13,776 nt of DNA, from assembly GCF_014359955.1 (NCBI RefSeq), contig NZ_JACIYL010000025.1, positions 1-13,776 of the forward strand, in the 5' to 3' direction. Shown piece by piece: positions 1-7,223 of this stretch (positions within the stretch are counted from its first letter, which is position 1; every line of letters starts with the position of its first letter). A program made the translations under genes and the position numbers. The notes beneath the pieces are model-generated. The model searched no databases. It saw nothing but the letters and a program-made list of their open reading frames with translations, and had not been told where the DNA came from. Origin of the DNA: Thermogutta sp. (lineage in GTDB: Bacteria; Planctomycetota; Planctomycetia; Pirellulales; Thermoguttaceae).

Positions 1-142
1 GGAAGCTTTGGCCAGGTGCCGGAAACTGAAACTGCTGGTCGCCTCTGATTCCAAGATGACCAGCGATGGCGTGGCCGCCCTGGCCAAACAAATGCCGCGA
101 ACACAAATAGTGTATAATCTATCACAGAACAGCAACAATTAA
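1..142 (+). CDS. C-terminal end of a leucine-rich-repeat protein (5' truncated)
   Basis: A frame open from the left edge (codons beginning at base 2) ends at TAA 140-142 and gives 46 residues. They read as the last one or two leucine-rich repeats: ALARCRKLKLLVASDSKMTS, then DGVAALAKQMP and a short polar tail. The spacing of Leu/Val and the 'S-D-GVAAL-K-P-T-I-V' pattern match the repeat seen in many planctomycete LRR proteins, where the repeats form a curved protein-binding surface. The start, any signal peptide and any other domains lie outside the window, so function cannot be given. The next gene has its own probable promoter, so this is probably a separate transcription unit. The fragment is short and the family call rests on repeat spacing only. 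Confidence 0.65.
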   Translation, partial: EALARCRKLKLLVASDSKMTSDGVAALAKQMPRTQIVYNLSQNSNN

Positions 143-195
143 ATGGATTATTTGTGCCATATCTCGAAACATGCACCCTGAAATCCAGAATTCCA

Positions 196-211
196 TGCGC
201 AAAAAAGCGCA
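196..211. other. Small inverted repeat with A6 loop
   Basis: A perfect 5-bp inverted repeat (TGCGC / GCGCA) encloses six A residues, in the 192-nt gap between the LRR gene end and the DUF1559 gene. The stem is short and no T run follows it on the plus strand, so it is at best a weak terminator. It could also be an operator half-site pair just upstream of the candidate promoter. Confidence 0.25.
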
Positions 212-217
212 AATCAG

Positions 218-246
218 TTGCACATTCAAGGCAGCCGTGTTAAATT
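218..246 (+). promoter_or_regulatory. Candidate promoter of the DUF1559 gene
   Basis: TTGCAC at 218-223 and TAAATT at 241-246 are separated by 17 nt, an optimal sigma70 spacing, about 90 nt before the start codon. The boxes are only partial matches to consensus (3/6 and 4/6), so this is a plausible but weak prediction. The rest of 143-334 shows no gene. Confidence 0.3.
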
Positions 247-320
247 TGGACGAGTTGGAATTCTTATCGCAAGGGGTGGGCCGGTCTAGTTGGTTTTGGG
301 CTATCGTCATCCTCAATCAG

Positions 321-326
321 AGGAGG
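321..326 (+). promoter_or_regulatory. Ribosome binding site of the DUF1559 gene
   Basis: AGGAGG lies 8 nt before the ATG at 335. It is a full Shine-Dalgarno match and fixes the start. Such strong sites are uncommon among the other genes of this window, which suggests high expression. Confidence 0.85.
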
Positions 327-334
327 TTTGACTC

Positions 335-1420
335 ATGAGGCGCGTATCTGTTGCCAAGATTCCAAAATGGAAAAAAGGGTTCACCCTTGTCGAGCTTCTG
401 GTCGTGATCGCGATCATCGGAATTTTGATCGCGCTCCTTCTGCCTGCGGTACAAGCGGCTCGGGAAGCAGCCCGCCGCAGCCAGTGCACCAATAACCTGA
501 AACAGTTTGCGTTGGCTGTCCATAACTACCACGACGTTTACAAAACGTTCCCGCGACAAAGCTACGTCAGTTTTTTACCCGGTTCCGGGGTCAATCTTGA
601 TCCCTGGCGAATTTGGCAGGGTTACAGCGTCCACACGATGATCCTGCCGTTCATCGAACAGCGGGCCATTTATGACCAAATTGACTGGCGAATCCCGGAC
701 GGTTGGTACAACCAGCCGGCACAACTGCGCGAGGCTGTCATTCAAACATTCTTGTGCCCCTCTGACATGAAGGCCCCGCAAACGGGGTGGCTCCACGGGC
801 CAGGTTGCAACTACGCGGTGAACTCCGGACCCTGGTTGATCTGGTGGGACCATAGCCAGATGTGCCCGGGCACCTTCCGCCCGAACCTGGAAACCACCAT
901 CGCGGAAGTCATCGACGGGACGTCGAATACCATTATGGCGTCGGAGGTCCTCAAAGGCGATGACAACGGCGCCCAATACCTGCCGGGCGAGCCTGTTAGA
1001 AACGTAATCCCAAGCTGGTACAATCACGGCGACCCGAACACCTATCTGGCCCCGACGCTGCGGAATCAGCCGGTTCAGCCCTACATTGACAACTTGAACG
1101 CCTGGGGTATCCAGTGCCAGGCGAACATCGGTGACCACCTCAGCAACAACGGCTGGAACTGGATGGGAGCCAACTACACCCAGACCGTCTTCAACACCAT
1201 CGCGCCGCCCAACTGGCAGTATCCAACCTGTATTGCGGAAAACCCGCCGGGCATGGCCTCCGACCGTGACGGTGCTTATCCAGCGCGAAGCTACCATCCT
1301 GGTGGCTGCAATCACGCGATGGTGGACGGGTCGGTGCGATTCATTTCCAACACGATCGATCTGCCAACCTACTGGGCGCTGGGCAGCCGGGCCGGTCGTG
1401 AGTCGGTCCAGGCCCCGTGA
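335..1420 (+). CDS. DUF1559 protein with prepilin-type cleavage signal and H-X9-DG C-terminus
   Basis: 361 residues. A short basic leader (KWKKG) precedes FTLVELLVV and a long hydrophobic helix. The expected prepilin peptidase cut is between Gly15 and Phe16, and the Glu at mature position 5 (residue 20) is present. The helix runs into the conserved [20 protein letters not shown] segment of the DUF1559 (SBP_bac_10) family. Near the end His321 is followed nine residues later by Asp331-Gly332 ([12 protein letters not shown]), the H-X9-DG motif of the processing-associated C-terminal domain. Length is typical of the family. These proteins are greatly expanded in planctomycetes and are thought to be pseudopilin-like surface or secretion components; the role of individual members is unknown. 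The AGGAGG site 8 nt upstream supports the start. A structured region follows the stop, and a small lipoprotein gene lies 174 nt downstream, a frequent partner of DUF1559 genes. Confidence 0.93.
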   Translation: MRRVSVAKIPKWKKGFTLVELLVVIAIIGILIALLLPAVQAAREAARRSQCTNNLKQFALAVHNYHDVYKTFPRQSYVSFLPGSGVNLDPWRIWQGYSVHTMILPFIEQRAIYDQIDWRIPDGWYNQPAQLREAVIQTFLCPSDMKAPQTGWLHGPGCNYAVNSGPWLIWWDHSQMCPGTFRPNLETTIAEVIDGTSNTIMASEVLKGDDNGAQYLPGEPVRNVIPSWYNHGDPNTYLAPTLRNQPVQPYIDNLNAWGIQCQANIGDHLSNNGWNWMGANYTQTVFNTIAPPNWQYPTCIAENPPGMASDRDGAYPARSYHPGGCNHAMVDGSVRFISNTIDLPTYWALGSRAGRESVQAP

Positions 1421-1433
1421 TAGCGGTGTTCGG

Positions 1434-1487
1434 CACTCCGTGATCCCGGTTCATGGAGTGTGCTGAGTCTCAGGCCACACCGTGGCC
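1434..1487 (+). other. Two stem-loops after the DUF1559 gene
   Basis: CACTCC 1434-1439 pairs with GGAGTG 1455-1460 (15-nt loop), and GGCCAC 1473-1478 pairs with GTGGCC 1482-1487 (3-nt loop). A short CTGAG/CTCAG repeat lies between them (1463-1473). Neither stem has a following T run. They begin soon after the DUF1559 stop and form a structured 3' region together with the larger hairpin downstream. Confidence 0.45.
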
Positions 1488-1515
1488 GGTGAGTGTGATA
1501 ACTCAGTAGGTGTGC

Positions 1516-1545
1516 GGCTGAGGCACAGTCACCTGTGCCTCAGCC
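1516..1545 (+). terminator. Perfect 13-bp hairpin between DUF1559 and the lipoprotein gene
   Basis: Bases 1516-1528 and 1533-1545 are perfect reverse complements around a 4-nt loop (TCAC). The stem is GC-rich (GGCTGAGGCACAG on the left arm). Only TGATTT follows, so the U tract is poor. It may be a partial terminator for the DUF1559 message, a 3'-end stabiliser, or a processing site letting the lipoprotein gene be expressed separately. The hairpin itself is certain from the sequence; its role is inferred. Confidence 0.6.
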
Positions 1546-1594
1546 TGATTTCAGTCGAGACAGGTTTCAAGCACCCGCAGGGAGGAGACCACCG

Positions 1595-1957
1595 ATGCTT
1601 CAGCGGACGACCTACGCGATCTTGGTAATGGCGGTTACGGTGTTGGTCATTGGGTGTTCGAAGGCGAAGTCCGTCAAGCCGCCCGAACGCAACCCCAAGG
1701 AAGAGTTGATCAAGGTCCTGCAGCCCATTGCCGAGGGCAAGTTGCAGCAGGCGGGCAGCGCGATGGGAGAAGTGATGAATCTCATCGAACAGATCAAGAA
1801 GACGGATCCCGCTCTGGGCAACGAACTGGAAGCCGACGGCAAAAAGATTATGAGCACCCAGGATGTCAATTTGGTGAAGACCACCGCCCAGGCCATGCTC
1901 CAAAAACTGGGCGCAGGGAGCAGCGGCGGGGCGGCTTCGTCTCAATCCAATCAATAG
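1595..1957 (+). CDS. Small lipoprotein of unknown function
   Basis: 120 residues from the ATG at 1595. An earlier in-frame ATG at 1535 would lie inside the preceding hairpin and place 20 charged residues before the signal; GGAGGAG at 1581-1587, 7 nt before ATG 1595, decides for the later start. The N-terminus is a signal peptide (MLQRTTYAILVMAVTV) ending in a lipobox, Val-Ile-Gly-Cys at 18-21, so the mature protein should be lipid-anchored through Cys21. The body (about 30-108) is highly charged and probably helical, and the last dozen residues are a Gly/Ser/Ala/Gln tail. I recognise no named domain. Small lipoproteins of this kind often follow DUF1559 genes in planctomycetes, which hints at a shared envelope role; this is inference from context. 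Confidence 0.8.
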   Translation: MLQRTTYAILVMAVTVLVIGCSKAKSVKPPERNPKEELIKVLQPIAEGKLQQAGSAMGEVMNLIEQIKKTDPALGNELEADGKKIMSTQDVNLVKTTAQAMLQKLGAGSSGGAASSQSNQ

Positions 1958-2002
1958 TGATGAGGCGTCCGTAAGCTGCCTGATGACACATTCGTAAAAA
2001 CA

Positions 2003-2040
2003 GCCACGTCGCCCGACTCCCGTCGCGGCGTGGCATTTTT
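2003..2040 (+). terminator. Rho-independent terminator after the lipoprotein gene
   Basis: GCCACGTCGC (2003-2012) pairs with GCGGCGTGGC (2025-2034), ten pairs with one G-U wobble, loop of 12 nt. A run of five T (2036-2040) follows after one A, and five A residues lie upstream (1996-2000), so it may also work for the opposite strand. It closes the DUF1559-lipoprotein unit about 45 nt after the stop codon. Confidence 0.85.
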
Positions 2041-2042
2041 GT

Positions 2043-2071
2043 TAGACAGTTTCGGATGGCACGGAGATAAT
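2043..2071 (+). promoter_or_regulatory. Probable sigma70-type promoter of the TPR/CRTAC operon
   Basis: TAGACA (2043-2048) and GATAAT (2066-2071) are each 5/6 matches to the sigma70 boxes, with a 17-nt spacer. The -35 box begins two or three bases after the terminator T run. Transcription from about 2078 would give a leader of about 150 nt before the first gene. Nothing else in 2041-2228 looks like a gene. Confidence 0.55.
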
Positions 2072-2214
2072 GCTCCATCAAAAGAGGCATTTTCATTCCG
2101 GTCATTAGCCAAAAAACGGAAGTCAAATAAAGTGAACCAATCACCGAGGGTGGGAATACAACGTAAAGGACGGCTCCGCTATACCGGCTTGCCGCGAACG
2201 TTTTCTCAGAGCAT

Positions 2215-2232
2215 ATGTTCCGCCGTGGATGA
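2215..2232 (+). other. Possible five-codon leader ORF overlapping the TPR-1 start
   Basis: ATG at 2215 opens a five-codon frame (MFRRG) whose TGA stop at 2230-2232 overlaps the ATG of TPR-1 at 2229 (ATGA arrangement). TPR-1 itself has no visible Shine-Dalgarno site, so coupling from this mini-frame is conceivable. The mini-frame has only a weak AGAG in front. It could well be chance. Confidence 0.2.
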
Positions 2233-3653
2233 TGAGGCTCGCTGACAGAAACTGGCCAGACCGGCCCGACACCGAAGGGACGCCTGAATCACCGGCTGCA
2301 CCCGAAAAGCCAGCCCGACGGCGATCATTCTGGGTGCGCAAGCGTTTTTGGGCAGCCTGCGCTGCTGTGCTGCTGATCGGCGTTCTCTTCCGGGTGGTGT
2401 GGGATTGGACCCATCCGCCCAGCCCGCTGCTTCAGGTTGCAGCGGACGCCGCACCGGAAGTGGCCGAATTGCTTCGCGAGGCCAATCAACTGGCCCAGGA
2501 TACTGTCGCCATTTTCCCGGACGACCCGTATGCATGGGACGTGATGGGCCAGCTCCTCGGTCGGTTTGGAAAAACCGAAGAAGCAGCGCAATGCTGGGAA
2601 AAGGCACTGGAGCTTGATCCGAATTTTGCGGTTGGATATCAGTCCCTCGGCAATCTCGCGCTGGAGCGTGGGGAACTAAAGAAGGCTGCCGAGTATTACC
2701 GCAAGGCCTGGGAACTCCAGCGTGATTCCTCGGTCTACCCCGTCCAACTAGCGGAAGTCCTCATCCAGGATGGTCAGTTGGAGGAAGCCCGCCAGGTGCT
2801 GACCGAGTGCCTGCGTCGGCACCCGCGCTCCCTTCCGGCTCGGGCACTCCTCGGTCAGATCCTCGTCCCTTTAAAAGATTACTCTGCGGCCTGCGAGCAT
2901 CTCATGTACGTGATCACTGCCAACCCGGATTACACCAACGCGTATTATCCCCTCTCGACCGCGCTGAGCCGCCTGGGACAGACCGAAGAAGCGCGGAAGT
3001 ATCTGGCACGATTCCAAGAGCTGAAGCGGCGCGATGAACAGCGACACCGAATGAGTTTGAAAACCGAGACACAGCTTCCCGCCGTCCGTGCTGCACTGGC
3101 GCGGGCCTATTTGCTCGTGGCGAAAATCTATATCGCACGCGGCGACGTCGCCACGGGAGAACGTCTCTTGAAACGTGGCCAGGAGCTGAATCCCGACGAA
3201 GAAGAAATCCCGCCGCTTTTGGCATGGCTTTATTTTAAAACCGGTCGGGAAAACGAGGCGGTAACGACTCTTCAGAATTACCTCCAGAAACACCAGGGCT
3301 CGTTGGAAGCCCAAATGGCGGCAGGCAGGGTGTTTGCCGAATTCAAACGATTTGAAGACGCGGAAGCCGCCTATCGCCGAGCTATTGAAATGACTCCCCT
3401 GGAAGCCGGCGGATACGCTGCACTGGCTTCGCTGTACATCACGGCGGGTCGGCGCCCCTTTGATGCGCACGTCCTCGCCCTGAGGGCCGTGGCTCGCGAA
3501 CCGGCTCCCCAGTTTTTCTTCCTCCTGGCCCTCGCTGCCGAGCGGGACGGAGATACTCCGGCAGCACTCGCCGCTGCCCGGGAGGCCGCCCGCCTGGATC
3601 CAACCAACGACCAGTACCAGAGGTTGCTCGAAAGTCTCCGCCGTACACCGTGA
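2229..3653 (+). CDS. Membrane-anchored TPR protein (TPR-1), first gene of the operon
   Basis: 474 residues. The start is fixed to the tandem ATGs at 2229/2232: an in-frame TGA lies at 2133 and no ATG, GTG or TTG occurs between. A cytoplasmic, Arg/Pro-rich segment (1-38) precedes one transmembrane helix (about 39-57, WAACAAVLLIGVLFRVV), which should place the rest outside the cytoplasmic membrane. From about residue 99 to 460 roughly ten tetratricopeptide repeats follow. The clearest are DPYAWDVMGQLLGRFGKTEE, DPNFAVGYQSLGNLALERGE and the repeat at about 393-425. A charged linker (about 262-286) splits them into two blocks. TPRs bind other proteins, so a scaffold for the CRTAC lipoproteins is the natural guess. 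The stop overlaps the GTG of CRTAC-A by 4 bp, which implies translational coupling. TPR-2 further down is a shorter relative with the same layout. Whether it is an adaptor or assembly factor cannot be told from sequence. Confidence 0.88.
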   Translation: MMRLADRNWPDRPDTEGTPESPAAPEKPARRRSFWVRKRFWAACAAVLLIGVLFRVVWDWTHPPSPLLQVAADAAPEVAELLREANQLAQDTVAIFPDDPYAWDVMGQLLGRFGKTEEAAQCWEKALELDPNFAVGYQSLGNLALERGELKKAAEYYRKAWELQRDSSVYPVQLAEVLIQDGQLEEARQVLTECLRRHPRSLPARALLGQILVPLKDYSAACEHLMYVITANPDYTNAYYPLSTALSRLGQTEEARKYLARFQELKRRDEQRHRMSLKTETQLPAVRAALARAYLLVAKIYIARGDVATGERLLKRGQELNPDEEEIPPLLAWLYFKTGRENEAVTTLQNYLQKHQGSLEAQMAAGRVFAEFKRFEDAEAAYRRAIEMTPLEAGGYAALASLYITAGRRPFDAHVLALRAVAREPAPQFFFLLALAAERDGDTPAALAAAREAARLDPTNDQYQRLLESLRRTP

Positions 3654-5401
3654 AATCACGAACTTCAACACTTATGCTGCCGGCACCTCTGCTCTTGCGA
3701 TTTTCGCTGATCGGCGCTCTGGTGGCCACCCTGGCATGCAGCGGATGCCGCCGCACGGCAACTACGTCTTCTGAATCCCGTATTCCTCTCATGCGGGACG
3801 TCACAAACGAGACCGGCATCACCTTTGTTCACACCGATGGAAGCAGCGGTCGCCGCTACATCATGGAAACAGTGACGTGCGGACTGGCCCTCTTCGATTA
3901 CAACAACGATGGCCTTCTGGATATCTACTTCGTCAACGGAGCCCCCTTACCGGGCGCGCCACCTCGTGATCCGCCTCCGCGCAATGAACTGTGGCGCAAC
4001 GATGGCCACTGGCACTTTACCAATGTGACCGACGAGGCACGCGTGGGTGACACGGGTTTTGGAATGGGTGTGACCGTAGGTGATTACGACAATGATGGCT
4101 GGCCGGATATATTCGTGAATAACTACGGCCCGAATAAACTTTATCGTAATAACGGCGACGGAACGTTCACCGACGTTACCGACCAGGCTGGTGTGGGCGG
4201 TGGCAATCGCATGGGCGCCGGCGCTGCCTTTCTCGACTATGACAACGATGGCGACCTCGACCTCTACGTGGCCAATTACGTCAAATTCACCGAGGAAAGC
4301 CATCGCGTCCACTACGTGAAAGGCTATCCCATGTATGCCGGGCCGCGCGATTTCCCGCCCGAACCCGATCAACTCTATCGCAATAACGGCGATGGCACAT
4401 TCACCGATGTCAGTCTGGAGACCGGCATCGGAACACATGCTGGCTCGGGGATGGGAATGGTATGTTCGGACTACGACAACGACGGTGACACGGACGTGTT
4501 CGTCCTCAACGATGTGGCGGGCAATTTTCTCTTCCGTAACGATGGTCACGGACACTTCGAAGAGGTTGGTCTGGAAACGGGCTTCGCTTACAACGGAAGC
4601 GGGGATGAACTGGGGAGCATGGGCATCGACTGCGGCGACTACGACAATGATGGCTGGCTCGATTTCTTCATGACCTCGTATCAGGCCGAGCTGCCCGTCC
4701 TCTACCGCAACCTGGGAAACGGAACTCTGGAAGATGTCACCATAGTCACCGGGGCCGGGCAGGGATGTCTTCCCTACGTCAACTGGGGAACCGGTTTAAT
4801 TGACTTTAATAACGATGGCTGGAAAGATTTATTCATTGCCTGCGGACATTTACAAGACAATATCGACCTTTATGACGATACCACAGCCTACGCGGTACGG
4901 AATATCCTTCTTCTCAATCGCGGAAACGGCACATTCGAGGATGTAAGCCGTCGTTGCGGCGACGGTCTCGATCCCGTCTACAGCAGTCGCGGTGCGGTGT
5001 TCGGTGATCTCGATAATGACGGCGACATCGATATTGTCGTACTGAATTCCCGACAAAAACCGACAATTATTCGCAACGATCAGCGAACCGGAAATCACTG
5101 GGTTCAGATCACCCTTCGCGGCACGAAGTCAAATCGGGATGCTGTGGGCGCAAAAATCAAAGTTGTCGCAGGAAATTTCACCCAGGTGGACGAGGTGCAC
5201 AGCGGCCGCGGCTATCAAAGTTACTGGGGACCGCGGCTCCACTTCGGGCTGGGCCGGGCCACGGAAATTACTCGGATTGAAATTCACTGGCCGTCCGGAA
5301 ACACGCAGGTGTTTGAACACCTTCCGGTGGATCGGTTCCTGACCTTCACTGAGGGTGAATCCACTTTTGTGAGCAGGACTGTCGATGAGATGCCGCACTG
5401 A
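3650..5401 (+). CDS. CRTAC1-family seven-bladed propeller lipoprotein (CRTAC-A)
   Basis: 583 residues from GTG 3650, which overlaps the TPR-1 stop (GTGA). An ATG at 3674 (residue 9) is an alternative; neither has a good ribosome site. Signal segment about 10-32, with Cys33 in SGC-RR as the likely lipid anchor, though Cys at -3 is an unusual lipobox. The body is a FG-GAP/VCBS propeller with seven acidic loops of the D-x-[DN]-x-D-G-x-x-D type at residues 83, 145, 196, 274, 330, 385 and 453, each a probable calcium site. Recurrent blade motifs include LYRNNGDGTFTDV (two copies). The C-terminal ASPIC/UnbV domain spans about 492-565 (HSGRGYQSYWGPRLHFGLG). The human homologue CRTAC1 is a secreted cartilage protein; bacterial members have no established function. 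Mature Cys residues at 77, 272, 328, 373, 398 and 436 make this the most Cys-rich of the three paralogues. CRTAC-B begins 17 nt after the stop. Confidence 0.9.
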   Translation: MKSRTSTLMLPAPLLLRFSLIGALVATLACSGCRRTATTSSESRIPLMRDVTNETGITFVHTDGSSGRRYIMETVTCGLALFDYNNDGLLDIYFVNGAPLPGAPPRDPPPRNELWRNDGHWHFTNVTDEARVGDTGFGMGVTVGDYDNDGWPDIFVNNYGPNKLYRNNGDGTFTDVTDQAGVGGGNRMGAGAAFLDYDNDGDLDLYVANYVKFTEESHRVHYVKGYPMYAGPRDFPPEPDQLYRNNGDGTFTDVSLETGIGTHAGSGMGMVCSDYDNDGDTDVFVLNDVAGNFLFRNDGHGHFEEVGLETGFAYNGSGDELGSMGIDCGDYDNDGWLDFFMTSYQAELPVLYRNLGNGTLEDVTIVTGAGQGCLPYVNWGTGLIDFNNDGWKDLFIACGHLQDNIDLYDDTTAYAVRNILLLNRGNGTFEDVSRRCGDGLDPVYSSRGAVFGDLDNDGDIDIVVLNSRQKPTIIRNDQRTGNHWVQITLRGTKSNRDAVGAKIKVVAGNFTQVDEVHSGRGYQSYWGPRLHFGLGRATEITRIEIHWPSGNTQVFEHLPVDRFLTFTEGESTFVSRTVDEMPH

Positions 5402-5418
5402 TACTCGGCTCTTTGGCT

Positions 5419-7176
5419 ATGTGGTCCAACAAATACAGAAGTAGATTTCCTTTTTATTCCCTGCTGCTGGCCGGCACGATCCTGTTATCCCAGGCGAGCT
5501 GTCGGCGCAATCTCGATTCCTCGGGCACAGGTACTCCCGCCAGCGCTGGCATTCTCCTCAGGGATGTGTCCAAAAGTGTGGGGATTACGTTTCAGCACAC
5601 TGATGGCAGCAGTGGCGAACACTACATCATCGAACCCATGAGTGCCGGCCTGGCGCTTTTCGACTACGACAATGATGGTTTTATCGATATTTATTTCCTC
5701 AATGGGGCGCCGCTTCCCGGTTACAAGGGGCCGCCCAATCCGCGTAACGCTCTGTACAGGAACAACGGTGACTGGACGTTCACCGACGTAACAGACCGGG
5801 CGGGTGTCGGGGATACAGGCTATGGGCTTGGGGTAACAGTCGGGGATTTCGACAATGATGGGGATCCCGACCTCTATGTCAACAACTATGGCCCCAATGT
5901 TTTTTATCGCAATAATGGCGACGGAACATTTACCGACATCACGGCCCAGACCGGAACCGCCGGGCCGGCCGACTACGTGGGAGCCGGGGCGCTTTTCGTG
6001 GATGTTGACCGCGATGGTCTGCTTGATCTCTATGTGGGGAATTATCTCCGCTTCGATCCGAGTATGAATGTCGTGCGGATGATCGACGGTATGCGATCTT
6101 ATCCGTCACCCCGAGACTATTTACCGATTCCCGATTCCCTTTATCGCAACAATGGCGACGGAAATTTCACTGATATCAGTGAGGCGTCCGGAATCGCCGC
6201 CGTTAAAGGGACCGCCATGGGAATGGTGGCCGCCGACATCGATAATGATGGCGACACCGATATCTTCGTCCTCAATGACGTTGCGGAGAACTTCTTATTT
6301 ATCAATGATGGCACTGGTCATTTCACTGAGTCTGCAATCGAGCGGGGGGTCGCCTATAATGCGTACGGGGAAGAAAACGCCAGTATGGGCGTGGATTGCG
6401 GCGACGTCGATCGCGACGGCTGGCTCGATTTCTACATGACTGCCTACGAAGACGAATTGGCCGTTCTTTATCGCAATATCGGCGACGGTTATTTTGAAGA
6501 TGTCACGCAGCTTACAGGTGCAGGGGAGGGCACGTACGCCCATGTCAACTGGGGCATCGGCCTCGTCGATCTCGATAACGACGGCGACCTGGATGTCTTT
6601 ATCGCCAACGGACACACGGAAGATAATGTCGAAGCGCGAAGTGCGGCCACCGCATGGCGGGTCCGCAATCTGGTATTGATGAACGACGGAAAAGGACATT
6701 TTCGAAACATCACAGACGAATGCGGCGATGGGCTAGCGCCTGTGGAGGCGAGTCGCGGCGCGGCTTTTGCCGACCTCGACAACGATGGAGACATCGACAT
6801 TGTGGTCCTCAACTCCCGCAGCGCTCCCACCATCATTGAAAACCGAACGAATAACGGAAATCACTGGATTCAGATTATTCTCGAGGGAACCAAGACAAAT
6901 CGCGATGGCGTTGGCAGTCGGGTCACACTTACCACAGGGGGGTTAAAACTCGTCCAGGAAAAGCTGGGAGGACGTGGTTATCAATCTTACTGGGGTTCAC
7001 GCCTCCATTTTGGTCTAGGACGGCATAATCACATCGACCAAATTGACGTTCACTGGTTAAGCGGAACAACAGACACGATAAAAAACGTCCCCGTTGATTG
7101 TTTTATCAAGATCAAAGAAGGAAGCCAGCGTTTCGAAGTCGTACGGTTACCACGGGCAAAAGGCTCTCCAAAATAG
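5419..7176 (+). CDS. CRTAC1-family seven-bladed propeller lipoprotein (CRTAC-B)
   Basis: 585 residues from ATG 5419. A TTG at 5413, two codons earlier, is possible but less likely, and neither shows a ribosome site. Signal segment about 9-27 ends in QASC-RR, so Cys28 is the probable lipid anchor (Gln at -3 is atypical). Seven acidic calcium-type loops begin at residues 82, 143, 195, 273, 329, 384 and 452, spaced as in CRTAC-A, and the ASPIC/UnbV domain follows at about 491-565 (GGRGYQSYWGSRLHFGLG). Sequence is collinear with CRTAC-A and CRTAC-C throughout, including HTDGSSG near residue 60 and ASMGVDCGD near 321. Only three mature Cys remain (327, 435, 561); the Cys of the A/C motif IACGH is Asn here (IANGH). 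The next gene starts 47 nt downstream after a hairpin. Confidence 0.9.
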   Translation: MWSNKYRSRFPFYSLLLAGTILLSQASCRRNLDSSGTGTPASAGILLRDVSKSVGITFQHTDGSSGEHYIIEPMSAGLALFDYDNDGFIDIYFLNGAPLPGYKGPPNPRNALYRNNGDWTFTDVTDRAGVGDTGYGLGVTVGDFDNDGDPDLYVNNYGPNVFYRNNGDGTFTDITAQTGTAGPADYVGAGALFVDVDRDGLLDLYVGNYLRFDPSMNVVRMIDGMRSYPSPRDYLPIPDSLYRNNGDGNFTDISEASGIAAVKGTAMGMVAADIDNDGDTDIFVLNDVAENFLFINDGTGHFTESAIERGVAYNAYGEENASMGVDCGDVDRDGWLDFYMTAYEDELAVLYRNIGDGYFEDVTQLTGAGEGTYAHVNWGIGLVDLDNDGDLDVFIANGHTEDNVEARSAATAWRVRNLVLMNDGKGHFRNITDECGDGLAPVEASRGAAFADLDNDGDIDIVVLNSRSAPTIIENRTNNGNHWIQIILEGTKTNRDGVGSRVTLTTGGLKLVQEKLGGRGYQSYWGSRLHFGLGRHNHIDQIDVHWLSGTTDTIKNVPVDCFIKIKEGSQRFEVVRLPRAKGSPK

Positions 7177-7203
7177 GCTTCTCGGTCATTGCCGATCGAA
7201 GCC
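7176..7203 (+). other. Stem-loop between CRTAC-B and TPR-2
   Basis: GGCTTC (7176-7181) pairs with GAAGCC (7198-7203); inside it TCGG (7182-7185) pairs with CCGA (7192-7195), leaving a 2-nt bulge and a 6-nt loop. It begins on the last base of the CRTAC-B stop codon and ends just before the TPR-2 ribosome site. No T run follows, so it is more likely to affect mRNA stability or TPR-2 translation than to terminate. Confidence 0.5.
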
Positions 7204-7210
7204 ATGTGAG

Positions 7211-7215
7211 GGAGG
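7211..7215 (+). promoter_or_regulatory. Ribosome binding site of TPR-2
   Basis: GGAGG (within GAGGGAGG) lies 8 nt before ATG 7224. It rules out a start within the 3' end of CRTAC-B, where the same frame is also open from a TTG at 7098. Confidence 0.8.
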
Positions 7216-7223
7216 CCACACAG

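Noticed and set aside
112..118. TATAAT box at 113-118
   Set aside because: It lies in the last codons of the LRR gene and has no -35 box at a fitting distance; the candidate at 218-246 is closer to the start codon.
575..1315. 246-codon minus-strand frame opposite DUF1559
   Set aside because: It is fully covered by a confidently identified gene with a strong ribosome site; the antisense product resembles no family.
2030..2245. 71-codon plus-strand frame before TPR-1
   Set aside because: It begins within the terminator arm and spans the promoter; no ribosome site and no recognisable product.
3947..4555. Long minus-strand frame of 202 codons opposite CRTAC-A (and similar ones at 6295-6699 and 9068-9655)
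   Set aside because: They recur at the corresponding place in the paralogues because the repeated Asp/Asn/Gly codons leave the antisense frame open; the products are Ile/Val-rich and have no signals of their own.
4139..6180. Possible CRISPR-like or DNA repeat array
   Set aside because: The repeats stay in frame, vary at third codon positions and encode propeller blades, so they are protein repeats and not an array of spaced DNA repeats.
7098..7223. Extended TPR-2 start (TTG 7098) overlapping CRTAC-B
   Set aside because: The extension would put 42 polar residues before the membrane anchor, and ATG 7224 has a properly spaced GGAGG.
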